A DNA stretch of 64,000 nucleotides, taken from contig QBLS01000014.1 in the NCBI GenBank assembly GCA_003249015.1, forward strand, positions 50,823-114,822, given 5' to 3'. Of the stretch, positions 30,822 through 37,847 are shown one piece after another. Within the stretch, counting starts at the first letter, position 1; each line of letters opens with the position of its first letter. The notes beneath the pieces are model-generated. The model was not told the DNA's origin. It did not search any database and saw only the letters and a list, made by a program, of their open reading frames with translations. A program made the position numbers and the translations under genes. This DNA is from Pseudanabaena sp. (GTDB taxonomy: Bacteria > Cyanobacteriota > Cyanobacteriia > Pseudanabaenales > Pseudanabaenaceae).

Positions 30822-30976
30822 TTCAGGCAAGCGAGTCATTAACAATTTAAGCGAGGAATATCGAAGCTCTGTATTATCATTACTCTTTTAGATTATTCAG
30901 CGCTTTCAACCCTGAAAAAGCCGAAATAGTTTTTTGAAAGCTAACCTAAGGCTGGCTTTCAGAAAACTTTTTTTTT
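30822..30976 (+). ncRNA. Candidate small RNA upstream of psaM
   Basis: About 155 nt with no ORF of note lie between a plausible promoter and a very strong intrinsic terminator. The terminator stem (30928-30941 with 30955-30968, 14 bp, one G-U) is followed by nine T. No protein gene on the + strand lies upstream for this terminator to serve, because ybjN runs the other way. I could not match it to 6S RNA, Yfr1, Yfr2 or SRP RNA. It could also be a leader/attenuator of psaM, which begins 100 nt further on. Confidence 0.4.
30928..30976 (+). terminator. Strong orphan intrinsic terminator
   Basis: A 14-bp stem with a 13-nt loop is followed directly by TTTTTTTTT. It is the best T-tailed terminator in the window and has no + strand gene upstream. 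Confidence 0.8.
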
Positions 30977-31076
30977 ATATTGAGAATTGCGGATACCTTA
31001 TATATGACACTACCAATTTTGGATATGACAGTGTATTGTTAATAGCGAAATAAGTATTTATATATGGAGATATTGT

Positions 31077-31175
31077 ATGAATCTTTCAGATACTCAAGTG
31101 TTTACTGCTTTGGTAGTTGCTTTGATCCCTGCTGTACTAGCTGCTCTGCTAGGCTCAGCTCTATCCAACTCCTAG
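31077..31175 (+). CDS. psaM: Photosystem I reaction centre subunit XII (PsaM)
   Basis: This 32-residue single-helix protein is too short for routine ORF calls. The N terminus MNLSDTQVFTALVVALIPAV is nearly the PsaM consensus (compare M-A-L-S-D-T-Q in Synechocystis PsaM). GGAGA at 31066-31070 gives a good ribosome site 6 nt before ATG. PsaM lies near the trimer-facing edge of PSI. The C terminus (AALLGSALSNS) differs from the usual FRLSTELYK end, so the basic/aromatic stromal tail is missing. The 196-residue membrane protein follows 38 nt later. Confidence 0.82.
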   Translation: MNLSDTQVFTALVVALIPAVLAALLGSALSNS

Positions 31176-31213
31176 TTCTGAACACTTTACTTTTTTAAAT
31201 CTAGAGGTTGTGA

Positions 31214-31804
31214 ATGGTTGCTAAACGAGATTTAAATTCAAGCTTTTTGTCTGAAGTACCAAGATCAGCAAATCGGAAAGTTTCTGGTCAATATGTCCAG
31301 AATCACCTTGTGAGTTCGCGAGGCGATTTTTCCTCCTCTAGAAACAAGATATCTGTTTTACCGACAGAACCAAGTACGGTTAGCAGTTCGACTAAAGCCT
31401 ACAGTGAGACAGTCGCCCAAAATGTAAAGCTCAAGCAAGAAAAATTTTATCGAGCTAAGGCAACTGAATCCATAATTGTTATTGCGGTTAACATTGCTCT
31501 ATCCCTTGCTGCGATCGCGGCGATCGCTAAGTTGCTTCCCTACCAATCCTCTCAAAAAGATCGTCTAGACGAGATTAACACCGAGTTGAATTCGGTTGAG
31601 CAAAGGGTAAAAGAGTTACGGGAAGAGCTACCTCAAACATTTAACTCTGGCAAGTCTCAGGAAATCCTATTGCGTAGACATGGCTTGATCAAAAATAATC
31701 AGATGACAATCAAGCTGCTTGATCCCGATGAAATTGCTACTCCCGATAATGACGGGATCATGCCAACTACTTCTACAGCCCAGAAGCTTAATAAAAATCA
31801 GTAA
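31214..31804 (+). CDS. Single-pass membrane protein with periplasmic coiled coil
   Basis: This 196-residue protein starts GTG-free with ATG at 31214. The N-terminal about 90 residues are polar and Ser-rich (cytosolic). One membrane helix (SIIVIAVNIALSLAAIAAIAKLL, about residues 93-115) follows, then a coiled coil (KDRLDEINTELNSVEQRVKELREEL) and a short tail. This topology resembles FtsL/FtsB/DivIC-type division proteins, but no sequence motif proves that. It lies 38 nt after psaM and may share its transcript. Confidence 0.6.
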   Translation: MVAKRDLNSSFLSEVPRSANRKVSGQYVQNHLVSSRGDFSSSRNKISVLPTEPSTVSSSTKAYSETVAQNVKLKQEKFYRAKATESIIVIAVNIALSLAAIAAIAKLLPYQSSQKDRLDEINTELNSVEQRVKELREELPQTFNSGKSQEILLRRHGLIKNNQMTIKLLDPDEIATPDNDGIMPTTSTAQKLNKNQ

Positions 31805-31849
31805 TTTTGGATTTACTGAGTAGCTCACTATAATTAAATTCTAAAATCA

Positions 31850-31885
31850 GAGGTTATTTCACCTGCTATGCGGGCGTAATAACCT
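31850..31885. repeat. Degraded GTTCCGCCCGC-type palindrome
   Basis: The stem AGGTTATT..ACCTGC pairs imperfectly with GCGGGCGTAATAACCT around TAT. Flanks CTAAAATCAGAGG and TTTTAGTTTTAAGG match the copy at 20278-20345 except for scattered changes. Confidence 0.7.
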
Positions 31886-31924
31886 TTTTTAGTTTTAAGG
31901 TTCATTTCTTGATTAGTCATGACA

Positions 31925-31976
31925 GAAACAAAGAGATTAAATTTTGTAAATTTACAAAATTTAATCTCTTTGTTTC
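31925..31976. repeat. Loopless perfect 52-bp palindrome
   Basis: The sequence reads the same on both strands from 31925 to 31976 (26 bp per arm, no spacer). It is AT-rich, ending GAAACAAAGAGATT at one side. Such loopless palindromes are normally unstable in replication. Confidence 0.85.
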
Positions 31977-32235
31977 TTTAACATTACTTCAAATACTTTA
32001 GTACGTTATCTTGGTCAGCTTAAAATTATCATTAAAACACAAGCAAATTTAAAGCAGTTAACTTCAATGTTGATAAGTATATATACTCAAACAAATTCAA
32101 TCAAAAAACAACTCTAAAGAAATAGTTAAGCGATCCCCAAAAGTTCAAAATATCTATCAAAATATACATATTCAAACGGAGCCAGCTTATTTATAGGCTC
32201 TGAATTTAAATACCAAATTAATAAAAAAACAAACT

Positions 32236-32294
32236 AATAAGTGATCCCCAGTAGCAAGTAATTAATTACTTAGCACAACTAGGGATCACTTATT
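32236..32294 (+). terminator. Nested T-tailed hairpin
   Basis: The 13-bp outer stem AATAAGTGATCCC/GGGATCACTTATT encloses a 16-bp perfect palindrome AAGTAATTAATTACTT and is followed by TTTTTT. It may end a long transcript from psaM/31214 or an untranslated RNA in the gap. Confidence 0.55.
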
Positions 32295-32329
32295 TTTTGG
32301 CTCAAGTTTGGATCAAGACTTTAGTTATA

Positions 32330-32440
32330 CCAAATAAAGAAATGGCTACGTTTCTTCATTTGAAAACCCTAGAAGCGAATGGTGGTGCAAAGCGCCGCTA
32401 CTCGCTTCTAGGGTTCATGTCCTAACAAGAATGACAGCAA
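32330..32440 (-). repeat. MITE-like unit, copy E (inverted)
   Basis: Read on the minus strand it begins TATAGTTGCTGTCATTCTTG, then TTAGGACAT, then the palindrome 32365-32415 (AACCCTAGAAGCGA arms). The left block aligns with copy B at 43512 (TATAGCTGTCGCCAG...TTTAGGA). The right flank is replaced by an ATGGCTACG-type piece. Confidence 0.65.
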
Positions 32441-32565
32441 CTATATGTGTTTCCTAAATCATTTATAGGAAAATTAAGGCTTTGACACTTCGACAAGCTT
32501 ATTTAGATTCGCTATATTGCTATAACAAGACTAATGACAGCTAAATCGGTACTCAAAGGTTTTTT

Positions 32566-33147
32566 GTGCAAAAGTTTAATATCCGCGACATAATCGATGG
32601 CTACGCTCAAGGCTACTTCTTGATGTCAGATGGTGATGGACAGCCAATTGAATGGTACTACTCTAATTCACGCACCTTGATCCCCCTTGATGAACGTTTT
32701 CGCTATCCTAAGTCCTTGAGACGTGTCCTGAACCAAAACCGATTTGAAGTCAAAGTTGATTGTGCTTTTGCAGAAGTAGTTGCAGGCTGTGCCGATCGCG
32801 AAACGACTTGGATATCTGAGGATTTACGATCGCTTTACTCGGATCTGCATAGGGCGGGATGGGCGCATAGCTTTGAGACTTGGTTTGATGGCAAGTTGGC
32901 AGGGGGGATTTTGGGGATCACTATTCAAGGCATGTTTATTGGCGAATCAATGTTTTTCCGAGTTCCTGAAAGCTCTAAAGTTGCCATGGTGAAGCTAGTG
33001 GAGCATTTGCGATCGCGAGGGTATAGTTTGTTTGATGCCCAGCTAATGAATCCTCACCTAGCAAGGTTTGGTGCGTATGAAGTCGATGACCAAACCTATC
33101 AATCACTTTTAAAAAAGGCTCTAAGTAGACTCTGCTATTTCAAATAA
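32566..33147 (+). CDS. aat: Leucyl/phenylalanyl-tRNA-protein transferase
   Basis: This N-end-rule enzyme adds Leu or Phe to proteins with N-terminal Arg or Lys so that ClpS/ClpAP degrades them. It has 193 residues, normal for the short cyanobacterial form. The family core is seen in GYAQGYFLMSD, WYYSNSRTLIPLDERF, TWISEDLRSLYSDLHRAGWAHSFETW and GGILGITIQGMFIGESMFFR, then the end DAQLMNPHLARFGA. The start is GTG. It is convergent with murG. Confidence 0.93.
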   Translation: MQKFNIRDIIDGYAQGYFLMSDGDGQPIEWYYSNSRTLIPLDERFRYPKSLRRVLNQNRFEVKVDCAFAEVVAGCADRETTWISEDLRSLYSDLHRAGWAHSFETWFDGKLAGGILGITIQGMFIGESMFFRVPESSKVAMVKLVEHLRSRGYSLFDAQLMNPHLARFGAYEVDDQTYQSLLKKALSRLCYFK

Positions 33148-33158
33148 CTGGCTTAAGC

Positions 33159-33205
33159 TTAAGAGACATTAAAGTGTTGCTTTACGAAACTTTAATGTCT
33201 CTTAA
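33159..33205. repeat. 17-bp palindrome overlapping the 3' end of murG
   Basis: The arms at 33159-33175 and 33189-33205 are perfect, with a 13-nt middle. The right arm contains the murG stop and last four codons, so the left arm is an inverted copy of coding sequence. It lies between convergent aat and murG. Confidence 0.85.
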
Positions 33206-34313
33206 ATCTGGCGATTATGTTAACAATTTGAGCGATCGCATCTATATCTTGGCTTTGTTGCATATTTAGAACATACTCATCACGCCGAGCATCGAGATCA
33301 GCGATCGCTGATAGTAAACTGGCACTGGTTAGATTTTCTTCTAGGAGAACTGCACTGTAACCGCGAGATTGAAAAGACTGGGCATTGAGGATCTGATCTC
33401 CACGGCTTGAGACTTTTGATAGTGGGATCAACAGGTTAGGCTTGCGTAGTGCCAGAAACTCAAAAACAGCATTAGCGCCAGATCTAGAGACGACTAAATC
33501 TGCGATCGCCAAAACATCAGCTAGTTCTTTACCCAAGTATTCAAACTGGCGATAGTGGTGATGCCCATTAAGACTTTCGTCAAGATTGCCTTTGCCGCAG
33601 GCATGAACGACCTGATACTTGGTCGTAATTTCATCTAAAGTCGCACGAACTGCTTGGTTTATTTTTGCTGAGCCAGTACTACCTCCCACCACAAATAAAA
33701 CTGGTAAATCCTTAGTAAATCCACAAAACTCTCGCCCCCGACTCGCTTCACCATCCAAAATTTCAGGACGGATGGGCAAGCCTGTATGAATTACTTTCGT
33801 GGCATACTTAGCTAATTTTTGAGCAGTTTCTGGAAAAGTAACACAAACTTTACTAGCAAAGGGAATCGATAAACGGTTGGCTAACCCAGAAGAAAAGTCT
33901 GACTCATGGATAATGATCGGAACTCTGTGTAACCAACTTGCCAATATGACTGGAACAGTAACAAATCCACCTTTGGAAAATATGACTTGAGGTTTGATTT
34001 TGGCGATCGCGAAGTAAGCATCAAATATGCCCTTGATCACTTTAAAAGGATCAATAAAATTCTCCCAAGAAAAATAACGACGTAACTTGCCAGATGAAAT
34101 TCCGTAATAAGGAAGCCTAGCCTCAGAAACTAATTTTTGTTCGATTCCATTTTTAGAACCAATGTAAACAATTTCCCACCCTTCAGCTTCAAGGCTAGGA
34201 GCTAGAGCAATATTAGGACTGACATGACCAGCAGTACCACCACCTGTCAAGACGATTTTGGGCTTTATGGAATGCAAGGTTGACTGAACAATATTTTGCC
34301 TAGTTGATGTCAC
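33192..34313 (-). CDS. murG: MurG-type UDP-GlcNAc transferase, Firmicute-like
   Basis: The enzyme transfers GlcNAc to lipid I to make lipid II for peptidoglycan. It has 373 residues. The N-terminal lipid-binding GGGTAGH loop is at residues 24-30, and the C-terminal nucleotide site is LVVSRSGANAVFEFLALRKPNLLIPL. The detailed pattern (LTGGGTAGHVSPNIAL, YIGSKNGIEQKL, YYGISSGKLRRYF, IIHESDFSSGLANRL, SSRGDQILNA) is that of Bacillus cereus/Clostridium MurG. Cyanobacterial MurG usually begins with GTGGHLFPA. It may therefore be a transferred second copy. It shares a palindrome with aat. Confidence 0.85.
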   Translation of the reverse strand: MTSTRQNIVQSTLHSIKPKIVLTGGGTAGHVSPNIALAPSLEAEGWEIVYIGSKNGIEQKLVSEARLPYYGISSGKLRRYFSWENFIDPFKVIKGIFDAYFAIAKIKPQVIFSKGGFVTVPVILASWLHRVPIIIHESDFSSGLANRLSIPFASKVCVTFPETAQKLAKYATKVIHTGLPIRPEILDGEASRGREFCGFTKDLPVLFVVGGSTGSAKINQAVRATLDEITTKYQVVHACGKGNLDESLNGHHHYRQFEYLGKELADVLAIADLVVSRSGANAVFEFLALRKPNLLIPLSKVSSRGDQILNAQSFQSRGYSAVLLEENLTSASLLSAIADLDARRDEYVLNMQQSQDIDAIAQIVNIIARFKRH

Positions 34314-34394
34314 AGATAATTGTCTCTAGATAAAAGTTTTTTGTAAGAGTATTGTAACGATTTCACTGTGTTTTCTTAAGTTAAATAACAACCT

Positions 34395-34437
34395 ATCCAG
34401 ACTGTTTCGCCTGCTACGTGGGTGGAACAGTCTGGAT
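34395..34437. repeat. Palindrome of GTTTCGCCTGC type
   Basis: The arms at 34395-34414 and 34418-34437 pair with several G-U changes around TAC. It is a variant of the GTTCCGCCCGC group and sits upstream of the divergent murG and pentapeptide genes. Confidence 0.75.
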
Positions 34438-34539
34438 GACCAAGATATTACCTATAACTTAGTAAAGCAGTACAAATTTAAATTTTGATATTATAGAACT
34501 TTACGAGTAGAGTAGACACATACAAAATTAGTTATAAAT

Positions 34540-35400
34540 GTGACAACTAATAAATATCGAGAATTGATTGAACAAGGCGTAGATAGTTGGAATAATTGGA
34601 GAGAAAGCCAACCAGATCTACGGGGAATTGATCTGAGTGAAATTCAACTTGAAGGTTTAAATCTCGCGGGAATTGACTTCAGTATGATCAATTTACGAGG
34701 AGCAAGATTTCATGATGTGAACCTCGTTGGAGCAAGTTTACGGGGCACTGACCTAAGCATGGGGAGTATGCGAGGGGTAGATCTTAGCAAAGCCAACTTA
34801 AGTTCTGCACACCTTAGTATGATCTGTTTAAGTGAAGCGAATCTGATGCAGGCAAATTTGAGTGCTGCTGATCTACGTGGCTCAAACTTGCGTCTAGCAA
34901 AACTAGATTATGCAGATTTATCAAGATCTAAGCTAAATATGTCTAGCCTTAGTGGAGCGCACATGATTGGGGCAATTTTGAGAGGAGCAAATCTGAGTCG
35001 TACTGATCTGAAAGAAGCAAATATGGCTGGCACTGATTTTAGCCGCGCTAATTTGAGTGAAGCTGATTTATCGCATAGTGACCTCAATGTATCAACTTTA
35101 GTTGGGACAGACTTAATTGGGGCAACTCTCGTCGATACTGATCTTAGTGAGTCTAATCTATGTCGAGCTAATTTAATTGGGGCGAACTTGTTTCGGGCAA
35201 ATCTTAGTGGTTGTGATCTAATTGGTGCAGATATGCGTGGCTCTAATTGCAGTGAAGCCTATTTTATTGGTGCAGACTTGAGCCGCGCGGATCTCAGTCG
35301 CGCAGAGTTCACCAAAGCAAATCTAAGCAAGGTTAACTTTACTGGAGCCAATATCGAAACTACTGAGTTTCAGGATGCAATCATGCCAGATACTTGGTAA
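34540..35400 (+). CDS. Pentapeptide-repeat protein
   Basis: This 286-residue protein is almost wholly made of A(D/N)LxX pentapeptides from about residue 25 to 275, forming a right-handed beta helix. The first 22 residues (ELIEQGVDSWNNWRESQPD) are the short helical cap common in cyanobacterial members. No signal peptide or other domain is seen. The start is GTG. Function is unknown; related proteins serve as scaffolds or DNA mimics. The proportion of Ser/Arg at the second turn position is normal. Confidence 0.88.
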   Translation: MTTNKYRELIEQGVDSWNNWRESQPDLRGIDLSEIQLEGLNLAGIDFSMINLRGARFHDVNLVGASLRGTDLSMGSMRGVDLSKANLSSAHLSMICLSEANLMQANLSAADLRGSNLRLAKLDYADLSRSKLNMSSLSGAHMIGAILRGANLSRTDLKEANMAGTDFSRANLSEADLSHSDLNVSTLVGTDLIGATLVDTDLSESNLCRANLIGANLFRANLSGCDLIGADMRGSNCSEAYFIGADLSRADLSRAEFTKANLSKVNFTGANIETTEFQDAIMPDTW

Positions 35401-35545
35401 AAAATTTCGATTGCAGTGCTTTGCACTCAAATCAAAAAAAGGTTTTAAAATCTTTTTTTAATGGTTCATTTTTACCAATTCATAAAAGTTTATTCACACT
35501 TTTATGAATCGAAACCTAAATAGTTAATAAGAAGTTAAGAATAAG

Positions 35546-35602
35546 TAAAACCCCAAGACCATTGGTACAAGAGCAGCGTGCTACAAAGTTCTTGGGGTTT
35601 TA
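35546..35602 (+). terminator. Terminator-like hairpin after the pentapeptide gene
   Basis: A 13-bp stem TAAAACCCCAAGA/TCTTGGGGTTTTA encloses a smaller AGCA-gcg-TGCT hairpin and is followed by an AT-rich tail. It lies 145 nt after the stop. Confidence 0.65.
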
Positions 35603-35627
35603 TATTTAATTGCGCCTAGTTACTTAT

Positions 35628-35662
35628 CAAACAAAGAAATGGCTTCGTTATCTCTTTGTTTG
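35628..35662. repeat. Degraded ATGGC-type palindrome
   Basis: The arms CAAACAAAGA and TCTTTGTTTG flank an ATGGCTTCGTTATC middle. It matches the AAGAAATGGCTACG pieces at 32340 and 55551 and abuts MITE-like copy A. Confidence 0.65.
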
Positions 35663-35670
35663 ATATGGCA

Positions 35671-35776
35671 AAGCAAGATTTGCTTAGGACATAAAACCAG
35701 AAGATGAATGGCGGCGCTTCGCGCCGCCACTCATCTTCTAGGGTTTTAATTTGTATTAGCTAACTCTTGCTTTTAT
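35671..35776 (+). repeat. MITE-like unit, copy A
   Basis: Order: GGCAAAGCAAGATTTGC, TTAGGACATAAAACC, palindrome 35693-35747 (GGCGGCGC-ttc-GCGCCGCC core), GGTTTTAATTTGTATTAGC, TAACTCTTGC. The terminal words are roughly inverted copies of each other. Confidence 0.75.
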
Positions 35777-35782
35777 GTATTA

Positions 35783-36202
35783 CTAAAGGAGACTAGCTGT
35801 AAATAAGCTACCGATACAAACCATGCTGACAGCCCACATAGGCGATCGCAACCAAGGCAAATTCAAAATATAAAATAAGCTAAATAAAAATCTGGCAGCT
35901 AGAAAAACCAGCACGTATAGGGAAGTTTTATCAGAGGCAACATCACTAACATAGGTCGTTAGGGCAGCAGCAACGAAGAGGGCAAATACTTCAAAGGAAT
36001 TTTGGTGCGCCCAAGTGGCTCTTTTGGCATAGTCAGGCAAGCGATCAAACATCGCGCGTGGAGCATTCATATCGATGCCGATGCTCACCCTTGCATAAGC
36101 AACTACCATGTAGGGTAAATAAATTAATCCTGCGGCGATCGCAATTCCATACAGCAATATTTGCGACGGAGGAATTTGTGATAAAAAGATTGGCAAATCC
36201 AT
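35783..36202 (-). CDS. MAPEG-family membrane protein
   Basis: This 139-residue protein has four membrane helices of the MAPEG/glutathione S-transferase-like membrane superfamily. It shows YLPYMVVAYARV in helix 1, then RATWAHQNSFEVFALFVAAAL in helix 2, with the conserved Asn-Glu and Phe positions. ATG 36202 is chosen over TTG 36223 (7 residues longer). Bacterial members have unknown substrates. Confidence 0.8.
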   Translation of the reverse strand: MDLPIFLSQIPPSQILLYGIAIAAGLIYLPYMVVAYARVSIGIDMNAPRAMFDRLPDYAKRATWAHQNSFEVFALFVAAALTTYVSDVASDKTSLYVLVFLAARFLFSLFYILNLPWLRSPMWAVSMVCIGSLFTASLL

Positions 36203-36353
36203 AGTGATTGAAGAGCGATCCAAATCTAGATCAAGTTTAATTAACTTTTGTTAACTAGATTTTATACCAATTCATCAAAGTCAACGCTTTTGTGAATTAT
36301 TGGCTCGGAAATATACAGTCTCCTTTCTAAGTATAAAATTAGCCATTAAAACC

Positions 36354-36398
36354 CAAAAATTATCGTTGCGGCGCTTCGCGCCGCAACGATAATTTTTG
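36354..36398. repeat. Perfect 21-bp palindrome, GCGGCGC-ttc-GCGCCGC core
   Basis: The arms at 36354-36374 and 36378-36398 are perfect. It lies upstream of the divergent MAPEG and GNAT genes, 50 nt before the GNAT ATG. Confidence 0.85.
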
Positions 36399-36447
36399 AG
36401 TGGGAAGAGAGTACCTGCTTAATTACAAGTCATCTAGGGAGATATTT

Positions 36448-36912
36448 ATGCAAACAGATTTTAAAATCCGTTCCGCGACAGTTGCCGATGTACCTGAGAT
36501 ATTCAATTTAATCTTGGCACTGGCTGAATATGAGAAGTTATCGGCACAGGTCACAGGGAATGTGGAAAATTTACAGGCTGACTTATTTGGTGATCGCCCT
36601 TGCATTGAGGTGATTGTTGCAGAGACAGAAGAGAATCAAAAAATAATTGGCTATGCTTTATTTTTTACAAATTATTCCACTTTCTTAACGCAGCGAGGTA
36701 TCTATCTCGAAGATCTATTTGTATTGCCAGAATATCGTGGTCAAGGCATAGGTAAGTCTCTATTGAGAAGATTGATTGAAGTTGCTAAGGAACGAGGTTG
36801 TGGTCGATTTGAGTGGTCGGTTTTGGATTGGAATGAACCTGCGATCGCTTTTTATCAGCACATGGGTGCTGAAGTTCTTCCTGAATGGCGAATATGTCGC
36901 ATTTCTCTCTAA
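36448..36912 (+). CDS. GNAT-family N-acetyltransferase (spermidine/diamine acetyltransferase-like)
   Basis: This 154-residue protein starts at ATG 36448, supported by AGGGAGA at 36436-36442. The acetyl-CoA loop is LPEYRGQGIGKSLL. YLEDLFVLPEYRG upstream and FEWSVLDWNEPAIAFYQHMGA downstream are typical of SSAT-like diamine/thialysine acetyltransferases. The substrate is unproven. A longer frame upstream runs into the palindrome and is unlikely to be used. Confidence 0.83.
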   Translation: MQTDFKIRSATVADVPEIFNLILALAEYEKLSAQVTGNVENLQADLFGDRPCIEVIVAETEENQKIIGYALFFTNYSTFLTQRGIYLEDLFVLPEYRGQGIGKSLLRRLIEVAKERGCGRFEWSVLDWNEPAIAFYQHMGAEVLPEWRICRISL

Positions 36913-36927
36913 GTAACTAGGCGCAAA

Positions 36928-36970
36928 CTAAGAAGGTTGTTCCGCCCGCTACGCGGGCAGAACAACCTTC
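36928..36970. repeat. 20-bp palindrome of GTTCCGCCCGC type
   Basis: The arms at 36928-36947 and 36951-36970 pair with one G-U, loop TAC. It follows the GNAT gene and precedes GGTTTTAAAA, as at 20278-20345. Confidence 0.82.
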
Positions 36971-37085
36971 TTGGTTTTAAAATCACGAGATGACTAGCCA
37001 GTAGTGAAAAACTAACGAATTAAAGCCCCTTCTTCTCTTTTTGAGTTAGGATCTCACCATAGTTTTTCCAGCAAAATCTAAACTA

Positions 37086-37838
37086 ATGGATGCAAATCAA
37101 TGGCAATGGCAGGACGGAGTTCTAACTTGCAGTTTACTGTCTAATTGGAAGCATGGTTTTTTTACGCGATCGCACGCTCCTAAATTACCTACGGATTTAC
37201 ATAGCCACTTTGCATCTTCTGGGCGAGCCTATCGAGCCAAGCAAGTACATGGAAATGAACTTATTCATGCAAATGCTCTGGATATTGTCGATCTGCCTTT
37301 GCCAGAAGCAGACGGAGTTTGGGCGACCAAAGACTCACTAAATCATGACAATTGCTCAGTTTGGGTATGTACGGCGGATTGTGTACCTGTGTTGATTGGC
37401 GATCGCCGATCTGGCGCTGTTGCAGCAGTTCATGCAGGTTGGCGAGGTACAGCCGCAGGGATCGTTACCAAGGCAATCAAAACTCTTTGCAAAGAAGGAA
37501 GTGAAGTAGCAGATTTGCAAGTCGCTCTCGGACCCGCAATATCTGGTGACGTTTATCAAGTTTCGCAGGAGGTTGCTAATCAAGTAATGGTAACTATCAA
37601 GGCTCCCGTTGGTCTGCTCCCTGACGAGCAACCTGAGAAAGTCAAACTAGATCTGAGGCAGGCGCAGGCGCAGCAGCTAAGGGAGATGGGAATGCCTCCG
37701 CAGAATATTGCGATCGCTCCTTACTGCACCTTACATAACGAACAAATATTTTTCTCTTACCGTCGCTACTTTCTCAATAACCCCAATCCACAGCCGAGAA
37801 ATACCCAAGTTCAATGGTCTGGAATTGCGATCAGCTAA
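37086..37838 (+). CDS. pgeF: Peptidoglycan editing factor PgeF (laccase-domain, DUF152)
   Basis: This 250-residue member of the YfiH/PgeF family removes L-Ser-containing errors from peptidoglycan stem peptides and was formerly called polyphenol oxidase. Metal-site motifs are VCTADCVPVLIGD, VHAGWRGTAAGI and the C-terminal CTLHNEQIFFSYRR. The N-terminal HGFFTRSHAP is also conserved. It is convergent with the low-complexity-tail gene. Confidence 0.88.
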   Translation: MDANQWQWQDGVLTCSLLSNWKHGFFTRSHAPKLPTDLHSHFASSGRAYRAKQVHGNELIHANALDIVDLPLPEADGVWATKDSLNHDNCSVWVCTADCVPVLIGDRRSGAVAAVHAGWRGTAAGIVTKAIKTLCKEGSEVADLQVALGPAISGDVYQVSQEVANQVMVTIKAPVGLLPDEQPEKVKLDLRQAQAQQLREMGMPPQNIAIAPYCTLHNEQIFFSYRRYFLNNPNPQPRNTQVQWSGIAIS

Positions 37839-37847
37839 TTTCTGACT

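Larger units (their letters stand above)
31805..32565. other. 761-nt gap with nested palindromes and no ORF
   Basis: The gap holds five structures: a degraded GTTCCGCCCGC palindrome (31850-31885), a loopless 52-bp palindrome (31925-31976), a small GAGCC/GGCTC hairpin near 32180-32205, a nested T-tailed hairpin (32236-32294) and an inverted MITE-like unit (32330-32440). Two near-identical words, TAAGCGATCCCC at 32127-32138 and TAAGTGATCCCC at 32237-32248, could compete for the same right arm. I see no protein gene. Confidence 0.6.

Noticed and set aside
30822..30976. 6S RNA or SRP RNA
   Set aside because: The ends do not pair to form a closing 6S stem, and the SRP GGAAGGCAGCAG-type loop is missing.
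35546..35602. Possible tRNA in the folded region after the pentapeptide gene
   Set aside because: No cloverleaf, no TTCGA loop and no CCA-like end; it folds as a terminator.
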